DNA of 64,000 nucleotides from Cryptomeria japonica. Lineage: Eukaryota; Streptophyta; Pinopsida; Cupressales; Cupressaceae. Shown one piece after another: positions 1 to 11,398 of the stretch; within the stretch, counting starts at the first letter, position 1; each line of letters begins with the position of its first letter. Location: contig NC_081414.1 of NCBI RefSeq assembly GCF_030272615.1, positions 817,014,396 to 817,078,395 on the forward strand. The letters run 5' to 3'. The position numbers were made by a program, and so were the translations under genes. The notes under the pieces are model-generated. The model was not told where the DNA came from, did not search any database, and saw only the letters and a list, made by a program, of their open reading frames with translations.

Positions 1-2985
1 GAAATCCTCCATTGTTAAATAATTTTCTTCCTGGATTTGTTGAACTTGATCCTTGAAGGCTTGAATCATATTAGCTAAATCTTCAAGTGTCTGCCTATCA
101 TCTTTCAGGAGTTGTATATCTGTGCACTTCATATTTTTCTGCATAGTATTCATTAGTTCTTTTAACTCCTTCAAAATTTTGATGGCTTCTTCATGCCCCT
201 GTTCAATAATTGAGCTCCTCCATTCAATATTTTCTTTACGTACAAAAAGAACACTGTCATCTAGACCATGCATTGGTTTTTCTACCAAGAAGTTTGTGAC
301 TCCATAACTTTGGGTATCCCTCATTTGTTTCAGTACATCTATCCATTTTCTTTTCTCTTTTTCCAAGGTGATTATTTTTGTTTCTAACTCCTTGCCTACA
401 TACTCTACACTTCCACATACTTGAATCAGATCAAAGATGTAGCTTGTACCTTTCTGGGCAACTGATTCTAGCCACTCACTGAAGATGTCTGCTACTATCC
501 GACTTCTTTGAACCTGATCAAGCAATTTTTTCTTCATTGGTGACTTTGGATCAAATGACAGAGGTACTTGGGAAAGCGGCTATGGATTGGGACCCTGTAT
601 GACATTGATGTACTAGACCATATGCATTATGATCTATTTCATTTCATTTTAATAATTTTGGTCTTTCCAAGTCTTGGTCAGAATTATCTTGGTGGAGGTC
701 TCTAGGCGTTTAGCATCCACAGCTCGAGAGGTCACCCCTAAATAAATCTTCTAAATAACAAATTATTTCTCAGTGATAGTCTCAACATCTTTATCCATTG
801 GGGGTCTAGCTACCTCTGCAATCCAATGCCCTATTTGATCATCCAAATCTATCATTGCTTCAGTTTTAAGTCTCTTGGACTTTGATGTTCTCCCCAAACA
901 TTTGTTGACCATGTCTTCCATTGGAATTAAGATTGGAATTACATTTCTTTTCTTGCTAAGTGAAGCACTTAACCTTTTGGCAATAGTAGATGTTTCCTTT
1001 TGTGGAGGTGATTGCTGGTTAGTGATGACAACAACCATAGTGTTTACAAAATCCTCAAGCTCTTGAATTTCCTTTCCCTTATCAGTAGCACTAGGAATGA
1101 GATTGTCCTACATCTGAGCACCCATCATCCCTTGAATTTCTTCTCTAGAGTCCAAATCTACTACAAGTGGACTTGTAGGGATTTTTCTAACTGTTCTTCT
1201 TGATACGGGATCTTGTGACACAAGTAGGGGAGGACCTCAAAGAAGATTCTCCTAAGTTTGCAATTTTGATTTTCTCGATCCTCTATTTTTCGTTACCTGC
1301 AATATCAATAGCAATGTTAAAAGAGGGAAAAGATGCTTGTGAAGTTGCATGAGTTTGACCAACTTTTGTACTCTTAGGTGTAGAACTGAGCTGTTGTCCA
1401 AAACGACGGTCCTTTAGCCATCTTTCTGTCTATCTAATAACATTGAAGGTTCTAGCTTGAAATTTGTCATCTCCTTTTCTATCCCAATCAACTTCTAGAA
1501 TAGACTGCCCCTATATCTTCTGATTGAACTTGGGATCAACAACTTCTTCACCTTCATCCTCTTGTACATCGGAGACATTCATGGATAGACCCATCATCAT
1601 AATCTGTTGAATTGTGAACCTAGACCACAATCTCTCACTAAATTCAAACTCATCATCACAGTTCTCCCAGTAGTCTTCTAGCTGAGGTTCATGACAAAAA
1701 TCAATATCAACATTCAATTTTTCTATGGAAAACCTTTAGATATCAAATTTGCATCTAGCAACATATAACTACAAATTGAACTTCTTGAATTCAAATTCAA
1801 GATTTAAGGCATCTAAAATAGATCTACAACTATAATATCCCAACTCTATTGGAAAGACAACTCCAAACTTCCCTTCATTTCTCTTATTAATATAGGTGAG
1901 TTGTCAACTGACTTCAATTAAAATATAACTATCTAGAGAATACTTGGGTAACCTAAAAGGTTCACCCTAAAAGCTACCAACTCTAACATAAGTGAACTGA
2001 GCAAACTGGATGAAGAAACTACCATAGATACCTACAAATTCCATCACTTCTATTGATAATCTCTTGTTTATATTACCCTGCAACTCATGAACCAATCTAC
2101 CTACAAAAATATCATTCCACCTCATGAATTTTTTAGCATATCTCTGCTACTGTAGGTGAGGATAGTATTTGTAAACCCTTATCCCATCAACCCAGGGTTC
2201 ATGGTATAAGCCATTCTAGTCTCGAGTACAAGTGAGCATATAAAACAGGTACGAGGACATATAAAAACCACTCATCCCTACAAATTTTATTAAGCCCTCA
2301 TGTAGTCTCTCTGCAACAACTTGCCCCCAATCTAGATAAGCACTTCCATTCAACATGACTTGAATGTAGAAATACATCCAATCTTCCCAATAAAATGCAT
2401 AGCATTTCCCTTCAATTTGTTCAACAAAATTACAATATCCCACACTTCTATTATAAAATGTTCTCTAGTGAGTGACCTCGGCAACCTAGAACCTCCTTTT
2501 TGGATTTTCAACAACTAGTTTATAGCAATTACGCTTATCTAGGTGCACTTCTTCTTAGAGAAGAAAGAGTATGAAGTACCAATGGTCCAGTCTTCATATG
2601 GCTCCTTATGGGGAATTCCCATGGCTGCCATTACATTCTCCCTATCAATTTTTGACAACACCTCTCCATTGATATCCCTAATAAACCCATGTTTTACATC
2701 ATACTGATTCATTCATTCTAAAACCAGCTCCAGGCATGGTGCCACAATAGTAAATGCAACAGCTTCAAGCAGACTAATTCTTACAATTTTCTCCATCATG
2801 GAATTTTGAGCTATATTCTTAGCTCTTTCTAGGAAGTCTGTGAGGTCTGCTTGTGCCAATGAAGTGTCACCCATCTCTGGTAGTGAGCTAATTAAACAAG
2901 AAGTATGACCCAATTTTGGTAGAGTTGGCCTCATGATGGCCCCTCTCATACTCATCAAACAACTTCAGGAATAAAATGAATTCCA
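1..2985 (-). pseudogene. LTR-borne open frame, copy 1 (uncharacterised retroelement-associated protein)
   Basis: Decayed copy of the frame described at 46760-49995. Open stretches lie at 2713-2958, 2216-2443, 1511-1717 and 763-1038. The first carries GHTSCLISSLPEMGDTSL and MMEKIVRISLLEAVAF. The second carries AYLDWGQVVAERLHEGL followed by FYMSSYLFYML. Downstream, about 350-10, is helical and Lys/Glu-rich (for example WIDVLKQMRDTQSYGV) and probably forms a coiled coil. The ATG used by the other copy is a GTG-like triplet here, so the start is uncertain. No gag, pol or env signature is seen and I assign no function. The family also appears at 17576-28884 and 29850-31468. Confidence 0.6.
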
Positions 2986-3399
2986 CTATTACAACAAAGG
3001 AAACGGACAACAACTAGCTTCTGAGCAAGAAAATACAGTAGAAGAAGAAACAATTGAAACTAACCTGATCCTAATAGCAAATTCTTGAAACCTTTTTGAG
3101 TGTAGATACAAAACCTCTGGCCCTTCTCTTTCACGGATACTGAGAAAGTACTAGAAAGATTGCTAGCTTTTTCAATTAAAAAATGAATAAAATCTCACTC
3201 AAATCCTAGCTAGTTGTACTAATTAAGTAATCTCATGTGAATTGACACCTGATTTGATGGATATCCAACATGCATTTAATTTTGGGTCACTCCATTACAT
3301 GTCACATGAATTACCATGATTATTTGCCATAATTAGAAACTAACATCTCAAACTACCCAAAATACTCCCTTTCCCGTTGTCATTTTCCCTCCATGATAC

Positions 3400-3790
3400 G
3401 TGCACCACTTCTAAATGAAGCCTCAAACTATGAATTTTAAACTTTGAACCTTGAAGCAAGAACCCAAAGGTTCAAAGGTTCAAGTTAAACTCTAAGAAAG
3501 AACATAGAACAGAACATAAAATAGTCTTCAGGCATAAAAACAAAAGCCAACAAACGAGCAAAGATATAACTGATGCACAACCAACTTTGAACCTTGAACC
3601 TTGAACCAAGAGGTTCAAGTTCAACATAAACTTTCAACAAAGTGCTTGCCTTTACCATGAAATAAAGCCACAAAGACAACTATATTTAAAGTGGGTATTG
3701 AACTTGAACTTTGAACAAAGGCAGGGTTCAATCACTTGAGTTCAAAGGAAGAAAACACACAACCAAAAAGGAAAATAAAAAATTAAAGGA
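3400..3790. repeat. Cluster of TTGAACC / GGTTCAA inverted motifs in U3
   Basis: Short motifs CTTTGAACCTTGAACC and their inverse GGTTCAAAGGTTCAAG occur several times within 400 bp. The same arrangement is kept in the other LTR at about 50410-50720. The inverted copies could pair into hairpins or act as repeated cis-elements upstream of the LTR-borne frame. Role is inferred only. Confidence 0.5.
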
Positions 3791-4005
3791 TGAATTTTGA
3801 ATTGAAACTCAAAAGAAAATGAGGGAGGACTAACATTGGCTCTGACTAGGGACTGGGATGGTAAGAGACCAAGACATGAACCCCAAGATCTCTAGTTTGG
3901 CAAACAAGCTTTAAATCAAAAGGACTGAAGCAAAAATAAAACAAAACCAAAACAACTAACTGAACACAACAAAACTTATATACAAGACTTGCAGGGCACT
4001 CCTGT

Positions 4006-5428
4006 TTACAATTGATATAATTTCAAATCATGCCCATTATAGGACAGGGGAAGAACAGTACCATCCTGGTATGTTAGTTTGAAAGAATTAGGCCCTTTTA
4101 CCTCATGAATTAAGAATGGTCCTTTCCAGAGTGACTCAAACTTCCTATGTGCTCCTTTTGGTCCCCTTCTTCTGTCCCAAATTAAAAATTGATCACATTG
4201 CATAAATTTTCATGGTTTGACTCTCTTGTCAAATATTTTCTTGACCCACATCTTATGTTCTGTAATACGATTAACCAATTTATCTCTTTCTTCTTCAATC
4301 CTCATTAAATGCATAATCCTCTTCTTCAGAGAATCTTGAAAATATGCATCTTCAACAACTATTTGTAACTTTGAAGCTACAAGTTCTAAGGGAAGTGATA
4401 CTTGAGCTCCCATGTCATACACTAGTTCAAAAGGAGACATCCCTATGCCTCTTTTTGGAGATGTGTGATCCCGTCCAGAGAGCTTCGTACAATCTTTTCT
4501 GCCAGTATTTGAAGTTTTCACTCACTAGCTTCTTCATAATGTTTATCAATTTTTTATTGCTTGACTCCTCCTGGCCATTACCCCATGGGTAATAATTTGA
4601 AGAGTGAATGAGAGATATCCCATGATCATAACAAAACAAAGAAATCTTGGTAGAAGATAAATTGGTTGCATTATCAGTCACAATCTTCTAAGGAACCCCA
4701 AAACGAACTAGAATATTTTCTTTAAGAAAATTGCAAACTACCTCAGAAGTTGTCTTCTGTACCAGAATGACTTCAACCCATTTGGTGAAGTAATCAGTGG
4801 TTGTTAGTATGTGCATATGTCTGGCACTTGAAGTAGGTGACAATGGACCTATAAAATCTAAACCCCACTGTTTAAATGGCTCATCAATAACTACAGGTGT
4901 GAGAGGCAATGCTGCAAGTTGCGGCTTCCCAATGAATAACTTACACTTTTCACACTTAGCTACCCAAGCATAAGTAGCCTTGAACATACCTAGCCAATAA
5001 TGATAATTTCTCAAGATTTTATAGGCAGTTACTGTTGATGAAAAATGACCACCACAGGCTTCATCCTAAAAAGTTTTTAATAGTGGCTCTTGAAGTAACT
5101 TATCTACGCAGCGTAGGAAAGTCCCATCCAACCCCTTCTTGTATAGCACATCATAAAAAATGACATATTTAGTACAATTTAATCTTAGATTCCATTTTTC
5201 TCTCGAAGAGAGGTGCGATGGATAGTCTCCATAAGTCAGGTAATATGCAATGTCGGCAAACCAAGTGTCTTGAAGTCCAACAAATAAGACTAAAGGTAGT
5301 TCCTCATTCACTTCACTCTTGCTTTCTACGATTAATTTACACAAACCTTGTCCTTTCACCAATTTAGTTGGCTTGATGTCTAGATTGAACTCTTGTATCT
5401 TAGACACCCATGAATCTCTATTGTTCAT
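4006..5428 (-). pseudogene. Element A integrase (Ty3/gypsy), decayed
   Basis: Reading from 5428 down: the region after RNase H (5428-5066), then a zinc-binding stretch with CEKCK. The core follows with WGLDFIGPL (first catalytic Asp), DYFTKWVE, TDNATNL (second Asp) and PWGNGQEESSNK (catalytic Glu). A C-terminal part holds FDKRVKP, QFLIWDRRRGPKG and a GPF module near 4100. All three D,D,E residues are present. The frame is shared with RT and gag until about 4560 and then shifts. Several stops interrupt it, so no active enzyme is made. The integrase would join element cDNA to chromosomal DNA. Confidence 0.85.
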
Positions 5429-7036
5429 CCTGATATCATGTTATGTTAAAATGCTCTTAACAGAAGAGTGCGGTACATACACTATCACATGGGAATGAAG
5501 AATATAGTACCTAAATTGTTTTATAGCTTTCATAACAACAAATGTTTGTTTCTCCATCAGTGAATATTTCAATTCATGTTTCTTGAGAGGAACACTCATG
5601 AAGGATATTGGAACTTCTTCATTTTCTTAACTCTTTTGTAACAAAATTCCTGACACGTTATGTTCTGAGGCATAATAATAAATAATAAAATCTTTCTTAA
5701 AATTTGGATTAACAAGGGTAGGTGCTTGAGCTATAGCTTCTTTTATCGCTTCAAATGCCTTCTTCCCCTCTTCATTCCACTTGAATACCTATTTTTCACT
5801 CATTAGGTTCACAATGTATCTTGTGATCTTTGCAAAATCCGGAACAAATCTTCTTAGAAAATTCACCTGTCTAAAGAAGGAGCTGACTACATTCCTATTT
5901 GATGGTAAACTTAACTGCTGAATTTCCTTTACCCTTTCAGGATCCACTTTAACTCCCTCTTTAGAAATGATGTGACCAAGTAATTTTCCTTTAGTGACCC
6001 CAAACATTGACTTCTTCAGATTCAATGATACTCCATGTTCCCGACTTCTCTACAATACTTGCCTTAAGTCTCTTAGCTGATGTTTTCTTCTTTTCAAAAA
6101 GACAGTTAAATCATCAAGGTATATAAAAGTTATTTTATCTTTCAGATGACTGAAAGACAAGTCCATAGCCCTTTGGAAAGTTGCTCCAGCGTTTATCAAA
6201 CCAAACAACATCCTGTTATATGAGAAGGTATCCTAGGGAGTGATGAAAGTTGTTTTGTGTTGGTCGCTTTCTGAAACACTAATCTGGTTATAACCAGAAA
6301 AACCATCAATCATAGACATCATTTCTGAACTTGAATCTGTCTGCAAATTATGATCCATAGCAGGCAATGGGTAATTATCTTTCAGGCTAGATTGAATCAA
6401 ATTCCTAAAGTCCATGCAAATTCTTATCTCCCTGTTTTTCTTACGAAATGGAACTATGTTGGCTATCCAAGTGGAATGATGAATAGGATATATGATTCTA
6501 GCCTTCAACATTTTGTCTACCTCGTTAAAGATGGCCACAGCTACCTTGGGATTAAAATTCCTAAGTTTCTACTGGAAAGGGCTTGTTCCAGGCTTCAAAG
6601 GAATATGATGTTGGAATTTTCCTTCCCTAAAATTTTTTAGGTCATCATAGCACTAGGCAAAGATGTCTTTGTATTCCAATAGGAGACTTATGAACCTTTC
6701 CTTCTTTGCAGGCATGCAACATTTTCCTAGGTTAACATACTTAGGATCCTTCTTAGTTCCAATATTAACTCTTTCATAACCACCAACATCCTCGATTGTA
6801 GGAATTCACTCATCTTTTTTCTTATTAAAGGCATCATGACGATCAAAGAGACGTTCTAAAGAGACTAACCCTTTAGGAATCTTATTTCCTTTTAGTTGTA
6901 TTACTCCATCATTTAGTTCTTGACCTGGTTCCGATGAAAACTCCTTGCACTCAGTGTCTGATCCTTCAAAGAAAGTAGCAGTGAACATTTCTGTGCAATG
7001 CAAAAAGTTTTTGATTTGCTTGTCATTTTCAAAGAC
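5429..7036 (-). pseudogene. Element A reverse transcriptase and degenerate RNase H
   Basis: The RT part shows IIYPIHHSTWIANIVP, RICMDFRNL, MMSMIDGFSGYNQI, FGLINAGATFQRAMD and an intact YLDD catalytic box at 6110-6121. KLLGHIISKEGVKVDPERV and FLRRFVPDFAKI follow. The RNase H that follows RT is degenerate: where other gypsy elements have a catalytic Asp in a TDAS-like motif, this copy has FIIYYYASEHNVSG (about 5650-5690). That loss goes with the extra RNase H domain upstream at 7037-7501. The frame is that of gag and integrase, broken by stop codons (for example near 6233 and 6050). RT and RNase H would copy element RNA into DNA. Confidence 0.85.
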
Positions 7037-7501
7037 CTACCAAAATTCTGAATTATCAGGTACACTAGGTTGGTATATCAACTCCACTTGGTATGTATCA
7101 TTTGTAAACTCGGGATGAGGAATCAAAAGGGAAGTTGATACTGCCAAAGAATCAGCTTTAGAATTTTGTTCTCTAAGAATAGCCTCAATATAAAATGCAT
7201 CAAAACTCTCAATTTCATCCCAAACTCTATTTTGGTAGTGCCTCAACCTCTCATTCTTTACATTGAACAACCCTCTGACTTATTTCATAATTAACTTTCC
7301 ATCTCCCTTAACTTGCAATAGCTTCACTCCCACTTTCTTTGCTTTGGCTAATCCCAACACCAAGGCCTCATACTTGGCAGTATTATTTGTGTTCTTGAAC
7401 TCTAACTTGAAAGAGAAAGGAATATGTTTGCCAGAGGGAGGAATAAGAACTCCCCTGGCTGCAGAACCTAATGCTGCACAACTTCCATCAAATGCCATCA
7501 A
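7037..7501 (-). pseudogene. Element A extra RNase H-like domain, located between protease and RT
   Basis: The reading shows MAFDGSCAALGSA (first acidic residue), PPSGKHIPFSFKLEFKNTNN, AKYEALVLGLAKAKK (Glu) and LLQVKGDGKLIMK (Asp). After one stop it continues REQNSKADSLA. This matches the archaeal/plant type of RNase H that some gypsy elements (Tat lineage) carry as a second RNase H. In Tat elements the usual order is RT, RNase H, second RNase H, integrase. Here the domain is upstream of RT. A linker follows (7003-6806, KGNKIPKGLVSLERLFDR) before RT begins. The frame is the same as the rest of the polyprotein. Confidence 0.75.
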
Positions 7502-7579
7502 TCATAAATCCTCTTTTGCCTCAGATTGTGACAGATTTCATGCAACTTCATTATTATATAAGATCATATAATTCCCAAA

Positions 7580-8206
7580 TTAACATTCATGATACAATAT
7601 TTGTGCTTTTGGATTATCAGAAGGAAAAAAAATGAACTTAGATTTAGGCTTGGGTTGCAAAATGACTCGTTGTTTCGCTATGGGAATGGTGGCCTGAGAC
7701 CGGTCCATCTTAATATCACCACCTAGGTCTCTACAAAATGTATGACTTAACAACATGTCGTAACTTGCAGGAATGTCAGCTATCAAAATGGTTAAAGTAA
7801 TTCTTTTATCTGGATGAGCAGCAAGGACCACTTGAGCATCTTTGATCTGTCCTAATAAGGGTATTTTTTTGGAGTCCATCGAGTAACACCTACCAAAGGT
7901 TTTTGTTAAGGACAATCACATGGCCTTGGCTACTACATATGGCATGATGTTATCTAAGACACCTGAGTCTATAATACAGTTGTTTAGTTTATGACCATTT
8001 ATGAATAAGGATATATAAAATGGCTTAGGTTTTGATTCAAGGATAGACAACATATCGTCAACTTGATGGGAAACTATTTTAGGGAAAGCTTCATGGGCAA
8101 GAGGATGTGTTGACACATCTCCTTGGGAGGACAATGTAGCATTAACTGATTGTTGTATAATGTCAGCTTGTACATATGTAGTATTTCCTTTCACAAACTT
8201 AACCAA
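7580..8206 (-). pseudogene. Element A aspartic protease region
   Basis: One frame with a single stop near 7916. The active-site region reads FINGHKLNNCIIDSGVLDN, with Asp-Ser-Gly as in retropepsins. It is followed by ADIPASYDMLLSHTFCRDLGG, typical of the hydrophobic flap-to-C-terminal part. The protease would cut the gag-pol polyprotein. It lies between gag and the extra RNase H, as expected for its upstream neighbour. Confidence 0.7.
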
Positions 8207-9482
8207 CCTATCAAGCTCTTTGGGATTTGATTTAAGGTATTTTGTTGGTGTAATTTGAATCTAAGAGGATTTACAAAATTCTACAATATCAAAAGAACCC
8301 TCAGTCTCTACAGATTTCAATAACTAAGGTTGTTGAGGTCTGAAATCATTATTATGAAACTGGGAATTAATCTCCTTACCTTTGGGATTCACAATAGAAG
8401 ATGAAGGAGTGCCTTGAGGTTTGACATTCTATTGATTTTTGGTCAACAAGACACAAAAAGGATCTTCCAAGGTAACCAAAATATCACCTCCTCTTTCTAA
8501 ATCTGACTCATACTCTAGGAAGTGGATTTTAGAGTCGCTAGGCTGCCTGAAAGATTCTTCTTCACTTGGTTTACTTAGCACCTCCTTAGAACCAATCAAC
8601 TAGGCATAACACACCATCTCCGGGCAATAACTTTCATCATGGTCATCGATGAGATGAAAAATGTGGCCGAGGTGCTTCAATAGCTAGCCTTTGTTGCGTT
8701 GGAGGTAATTATAGTGATTTACCTTCGGTCCCTACTGACTGATTTAGAAATATTGATAGGTCTATGGATAAGTTGTATTGGATTTAGGCAATTATCTCTT
8801 GAGTGTTATCACATCATTCATCAACCTCTGAATCATAGGGTCTAATGAAGTTGTTGAGGTTGATTCGTGTGGGCCAGCAGTTTGAACTTCCCTCTTCCAC
8901 TTTCCTGCAATGATTAAATCATCCTCCAATTCTAGAGCTAAAGTCTTGGCAGCTGCTAAATTTTGCACTCTCTGCCTATGGATTAAAAAAATTATTTCTG
9001 AAGGAATTAAGTTAATAAAGAAACACTTCAAGTTATCATCAGAGGGCCTTTGAGTAGCCAGGATCTTATGGACTGTCTTATCAAAATTAGCCACAAAATC
9101 CCTCATTATTTTAGGGATCTCCTTTTTCAACTGTGCTAATTGAGCCAAAAGTGAGTGTTCATCAACAGCGAATTTAAATCTAACTTCAAATTTTGTCTTG
9201 AGATCTTGCCAATTTCTAATAATACCGTTAGGTAAATGGTAAAACCAATATGCAACAACTTCAGTCAATGTTTAAACAAATAATCTTATAGCCACATCTT
9301 CATGTTGGATTGCTAACACACCACAAGCCACATTAAAGGCATTCAAATGGTCATCAGTGGTGACCTTCCCATCACCACTAAACTTGGGTAGATGATCTCT
9401 TGATCCTTTTGGTAAGGGATTTAAATTTTTTTCCAAGAGCAAGTGGCCCTACAGTTGGCCCCCAAGGTTTATTAGCAGCCAT
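8207..9482 (-). pseudogene. Element A gag (capsid) region
   Basis: The probable start is the ATG at 9482 (MAANKPWGPTVGPLALG). A frameshift follows within ~40 codons, and the main frame then runs from 9268. The retrotransposon gag core is clear: AYWFYHLPNGIIRNWQDL, KTKFEVRFKF and REFVANFDK-like sequence at 9268-8792. Below 8792 the frame holds a linker with stops and a weak Cys/His-containing remnant near 8600-8660. It would form the particle that packages element RNA. Confidence 0.7.
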
Positions 9483-9735
9483 GGGTAAAACAATATTCAA
9501 AGGTGTGGGATTGATTATAGTAGGAAGGACAACACCATGAAAAGTTAGGGCGTAACAAATGAAAGATGTTGGTAAAATAGGAGATCAGCTTGGAGGTCTA
9601 CTTCTTTCTCTTCTTTTGGGTGTAAAGGAAGTGGAAAAATTCAAATGTGGTAACTCTTGAAATATAGATTCAAACACTCCTTGATGCCTCTAGGACTGTG
9701 TATATCTTCTTGACTCTAGCCTGTTTACAAAATTT
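9483..9735 (-). other. Element A leader, gag-proximal part
   Basis: Untranslated leader between gag and the point where copia element B inserted. It resumes at 45932 on the far side of B. The two parts together give a leader of roughly 365 nt, a normal length. No open frame is seen. Confidence 0.6.
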
Positions 9736-11127
9736 TGTTGGCATTTTGCATGGAGATTGTATTAATGATATGTTGCCATTGCTTTCAATTGAACCGGTAA
9801 TGGTATTCATGTTATTGTTGATATTGTTGTTTTTGATATTGGCTAGTAATCGATAAGAAGAGATTTGTGGAAGATGTTGGAAACTGGTATGTAAAGTTTG
9901 TGAGTTGAACCAGTGAACCAGTGTAAAGGGTCAAACCTTTCTAAGAAATGTAACCGGTAAACCCTATCAGCTGTTAAACCCTAACCGATCAAGTTTGTTG
10001 GTTTATTATCTCATAAGCGGTAATGATGAAGACACATGTGATCATTGTATAAGGATATGTTCAAATTGTTTTGGCGTGTTTGTTTTTTGTCTAGGGAAGG
10101 AGAAAAGTGGATTGCATCTAATGTACAATGCGCGATGAGTTACAAAGTCTGATGAAGCGGTGATCATGGAGCGGTTGGAATTTTCTTGAAGAATGTGAAG
10201 AGATTGTCCTGATTTCTAACGATCAAGATTGTACCGACTTGTTTGTAATCTTGATTATGAGAATTAGGTTTTTGTTGTTATACTGACCTAACTGATTTGT
10301 ATTTAAGGTCGATGAAGTTGTTTGTAAAGGTTGTTGGCAAGATTGATAGAAACTTGTTGAGTGTGTAGTTGCCTAACCAGTGAATGGATTAGCACTTTGA
10401 GTGAAGGCAGATTGAAGTTTAGAAGGATTTGATCAAGCAAATGTAGTGTTACTCAGACAGATCAAGAAAACCTATTGTTTTCTAGCAATTACAATAGTAG
10501 TGAAATCTCTTAATTGGGTAAGATCTAACAAGCTTGGTTACTCATTAAATCCTCTAACAAGGTGGTCCATTAGCTTGGATTCTTAAATCCTCCAACGAGG
10601 TTACTCCTAACAAGGTATTTTGCTTTTCATCAAGGCATATTTGTAAATCCCTTAACCGAGTGATTCCTAACCAAAATTAGTTCTTAATAGGACTTATTGT
10701 AAATCTTTAACAGGCTTGGCTCCTAACAGGGCGAACTTTAGAATATTTCAAATAGCTATGCTTGTGAGTCTCATCTCACTATAGTTTTTACCTATTTGGG
10801 TTTTCCATAAATAAACATGTGTGTCAAGTGGTGAATGCTTTTGTGGTTCTGATCTTATATGTAGAAGCATTGAAATATGAATATGTTGAGTTATGATTAA
10901 GCATTGTTGATGTTTACAAGATTGAAGTTGTTTATTGTTAAGTTGTCATAACAGTGAAAGCGGTTGATGTCAAGTATTCTTATGAATATTAATCTTGACT
11001 GAGATATGTTTACTTTGTGTGACTGAGTTTGAGATTGGGAACTTTGTATCAGTTTTTCAATATAATGATTTACCCCCCCAACCCTCTCATTATTCTACCG
11101 GATACTTATTCTTTCATCATACCATCA
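9736..11127 (+). repeat. 5' LTR of copia element B
   Basis: It begins TGTTGGCATTTTGCATGG and ends TCATCATACCATCA. It matches 44554-45931 with many substitutions: about 26 differences in the first ~215 aligned bases counted by eye, near 12%. The C-rich stretch near 11070 followed by CTCTCATTATTCTACCGG is a typical copia LTR 3' part. Confidence 0.9.
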
Positions 11128-11129
11128 AT

Positions 11130-11140
11130 TGGTATCATAG
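11130..11140 (+). other. Primer-binding site of element B (initiator Met tRNA type)
   Basis: TGGTATCATAG lies 2 nt after the LTR. Plant copia elements use TGGTATCAGAG, complementary to initiator methionine tRNA. One substitution is seen here. Confidence 0.8.
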
Positions 11141-11201
11141 TGTCTTAGGTCCTCTTAATCTAAAAGCCTAACAACTTGAGGAAAAGATCTTGTAGATCAC
11201 G

Positions 11202-11398
11202 ATGAATAAAGAAGGTCTGAAGTTCAACAAAGATAACTATAGAATATGGAGTGAAAGAATGAAGATTTACATTAAGATTCTTTGTAGTCAGTATTGGGAT
11301 CATATAGAAAATAAGTATATTACACCTATTGGACCCCTAACAATGATCAGAAGAAAGATCAACAAGAAAATCACCAAGCATTAGAGGCCATTATCAGT
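11202..11398 (+). pseudogene. Element B gag N-terminal fragment, copy 1
   Basis: The ATG 70 nt after the LTR opens MNKEGLKFNKDNYRIWSER, the usual start of copia gag, followed by YWDHIENKYITP. After about 60 codons the frame shifts, and at ~11398 it runs into unrelated LTR-like DNA. The capsid body, zinc knuckle and protease are missing. Confidence 0.6.

Larger units (their letters stand above)
1..3835 (-). repeat. 3' LTR of element A (cut by window edge)
   Basis: This copy matches 47011-50823 throughout, with scattered substitutions and small indels. It ends in CTAACA at 3835. Two short stretches compared by eye (762-952, and about 3390-3590) differ at roughly 6-9% of positions. Minus-strand order from 3835 downward is U3 with short inverted motifs, then the extra open frame. 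The R/U5 part lies off the window. Confidence 0.8.

Noticed and set aside
3836-3860. Polypurine tract of element A
   Set aside because: The sense strand next to the 3' LTR (CTAGTCAGAGCCAA) is not convincingly purine-rich; left unassigned.
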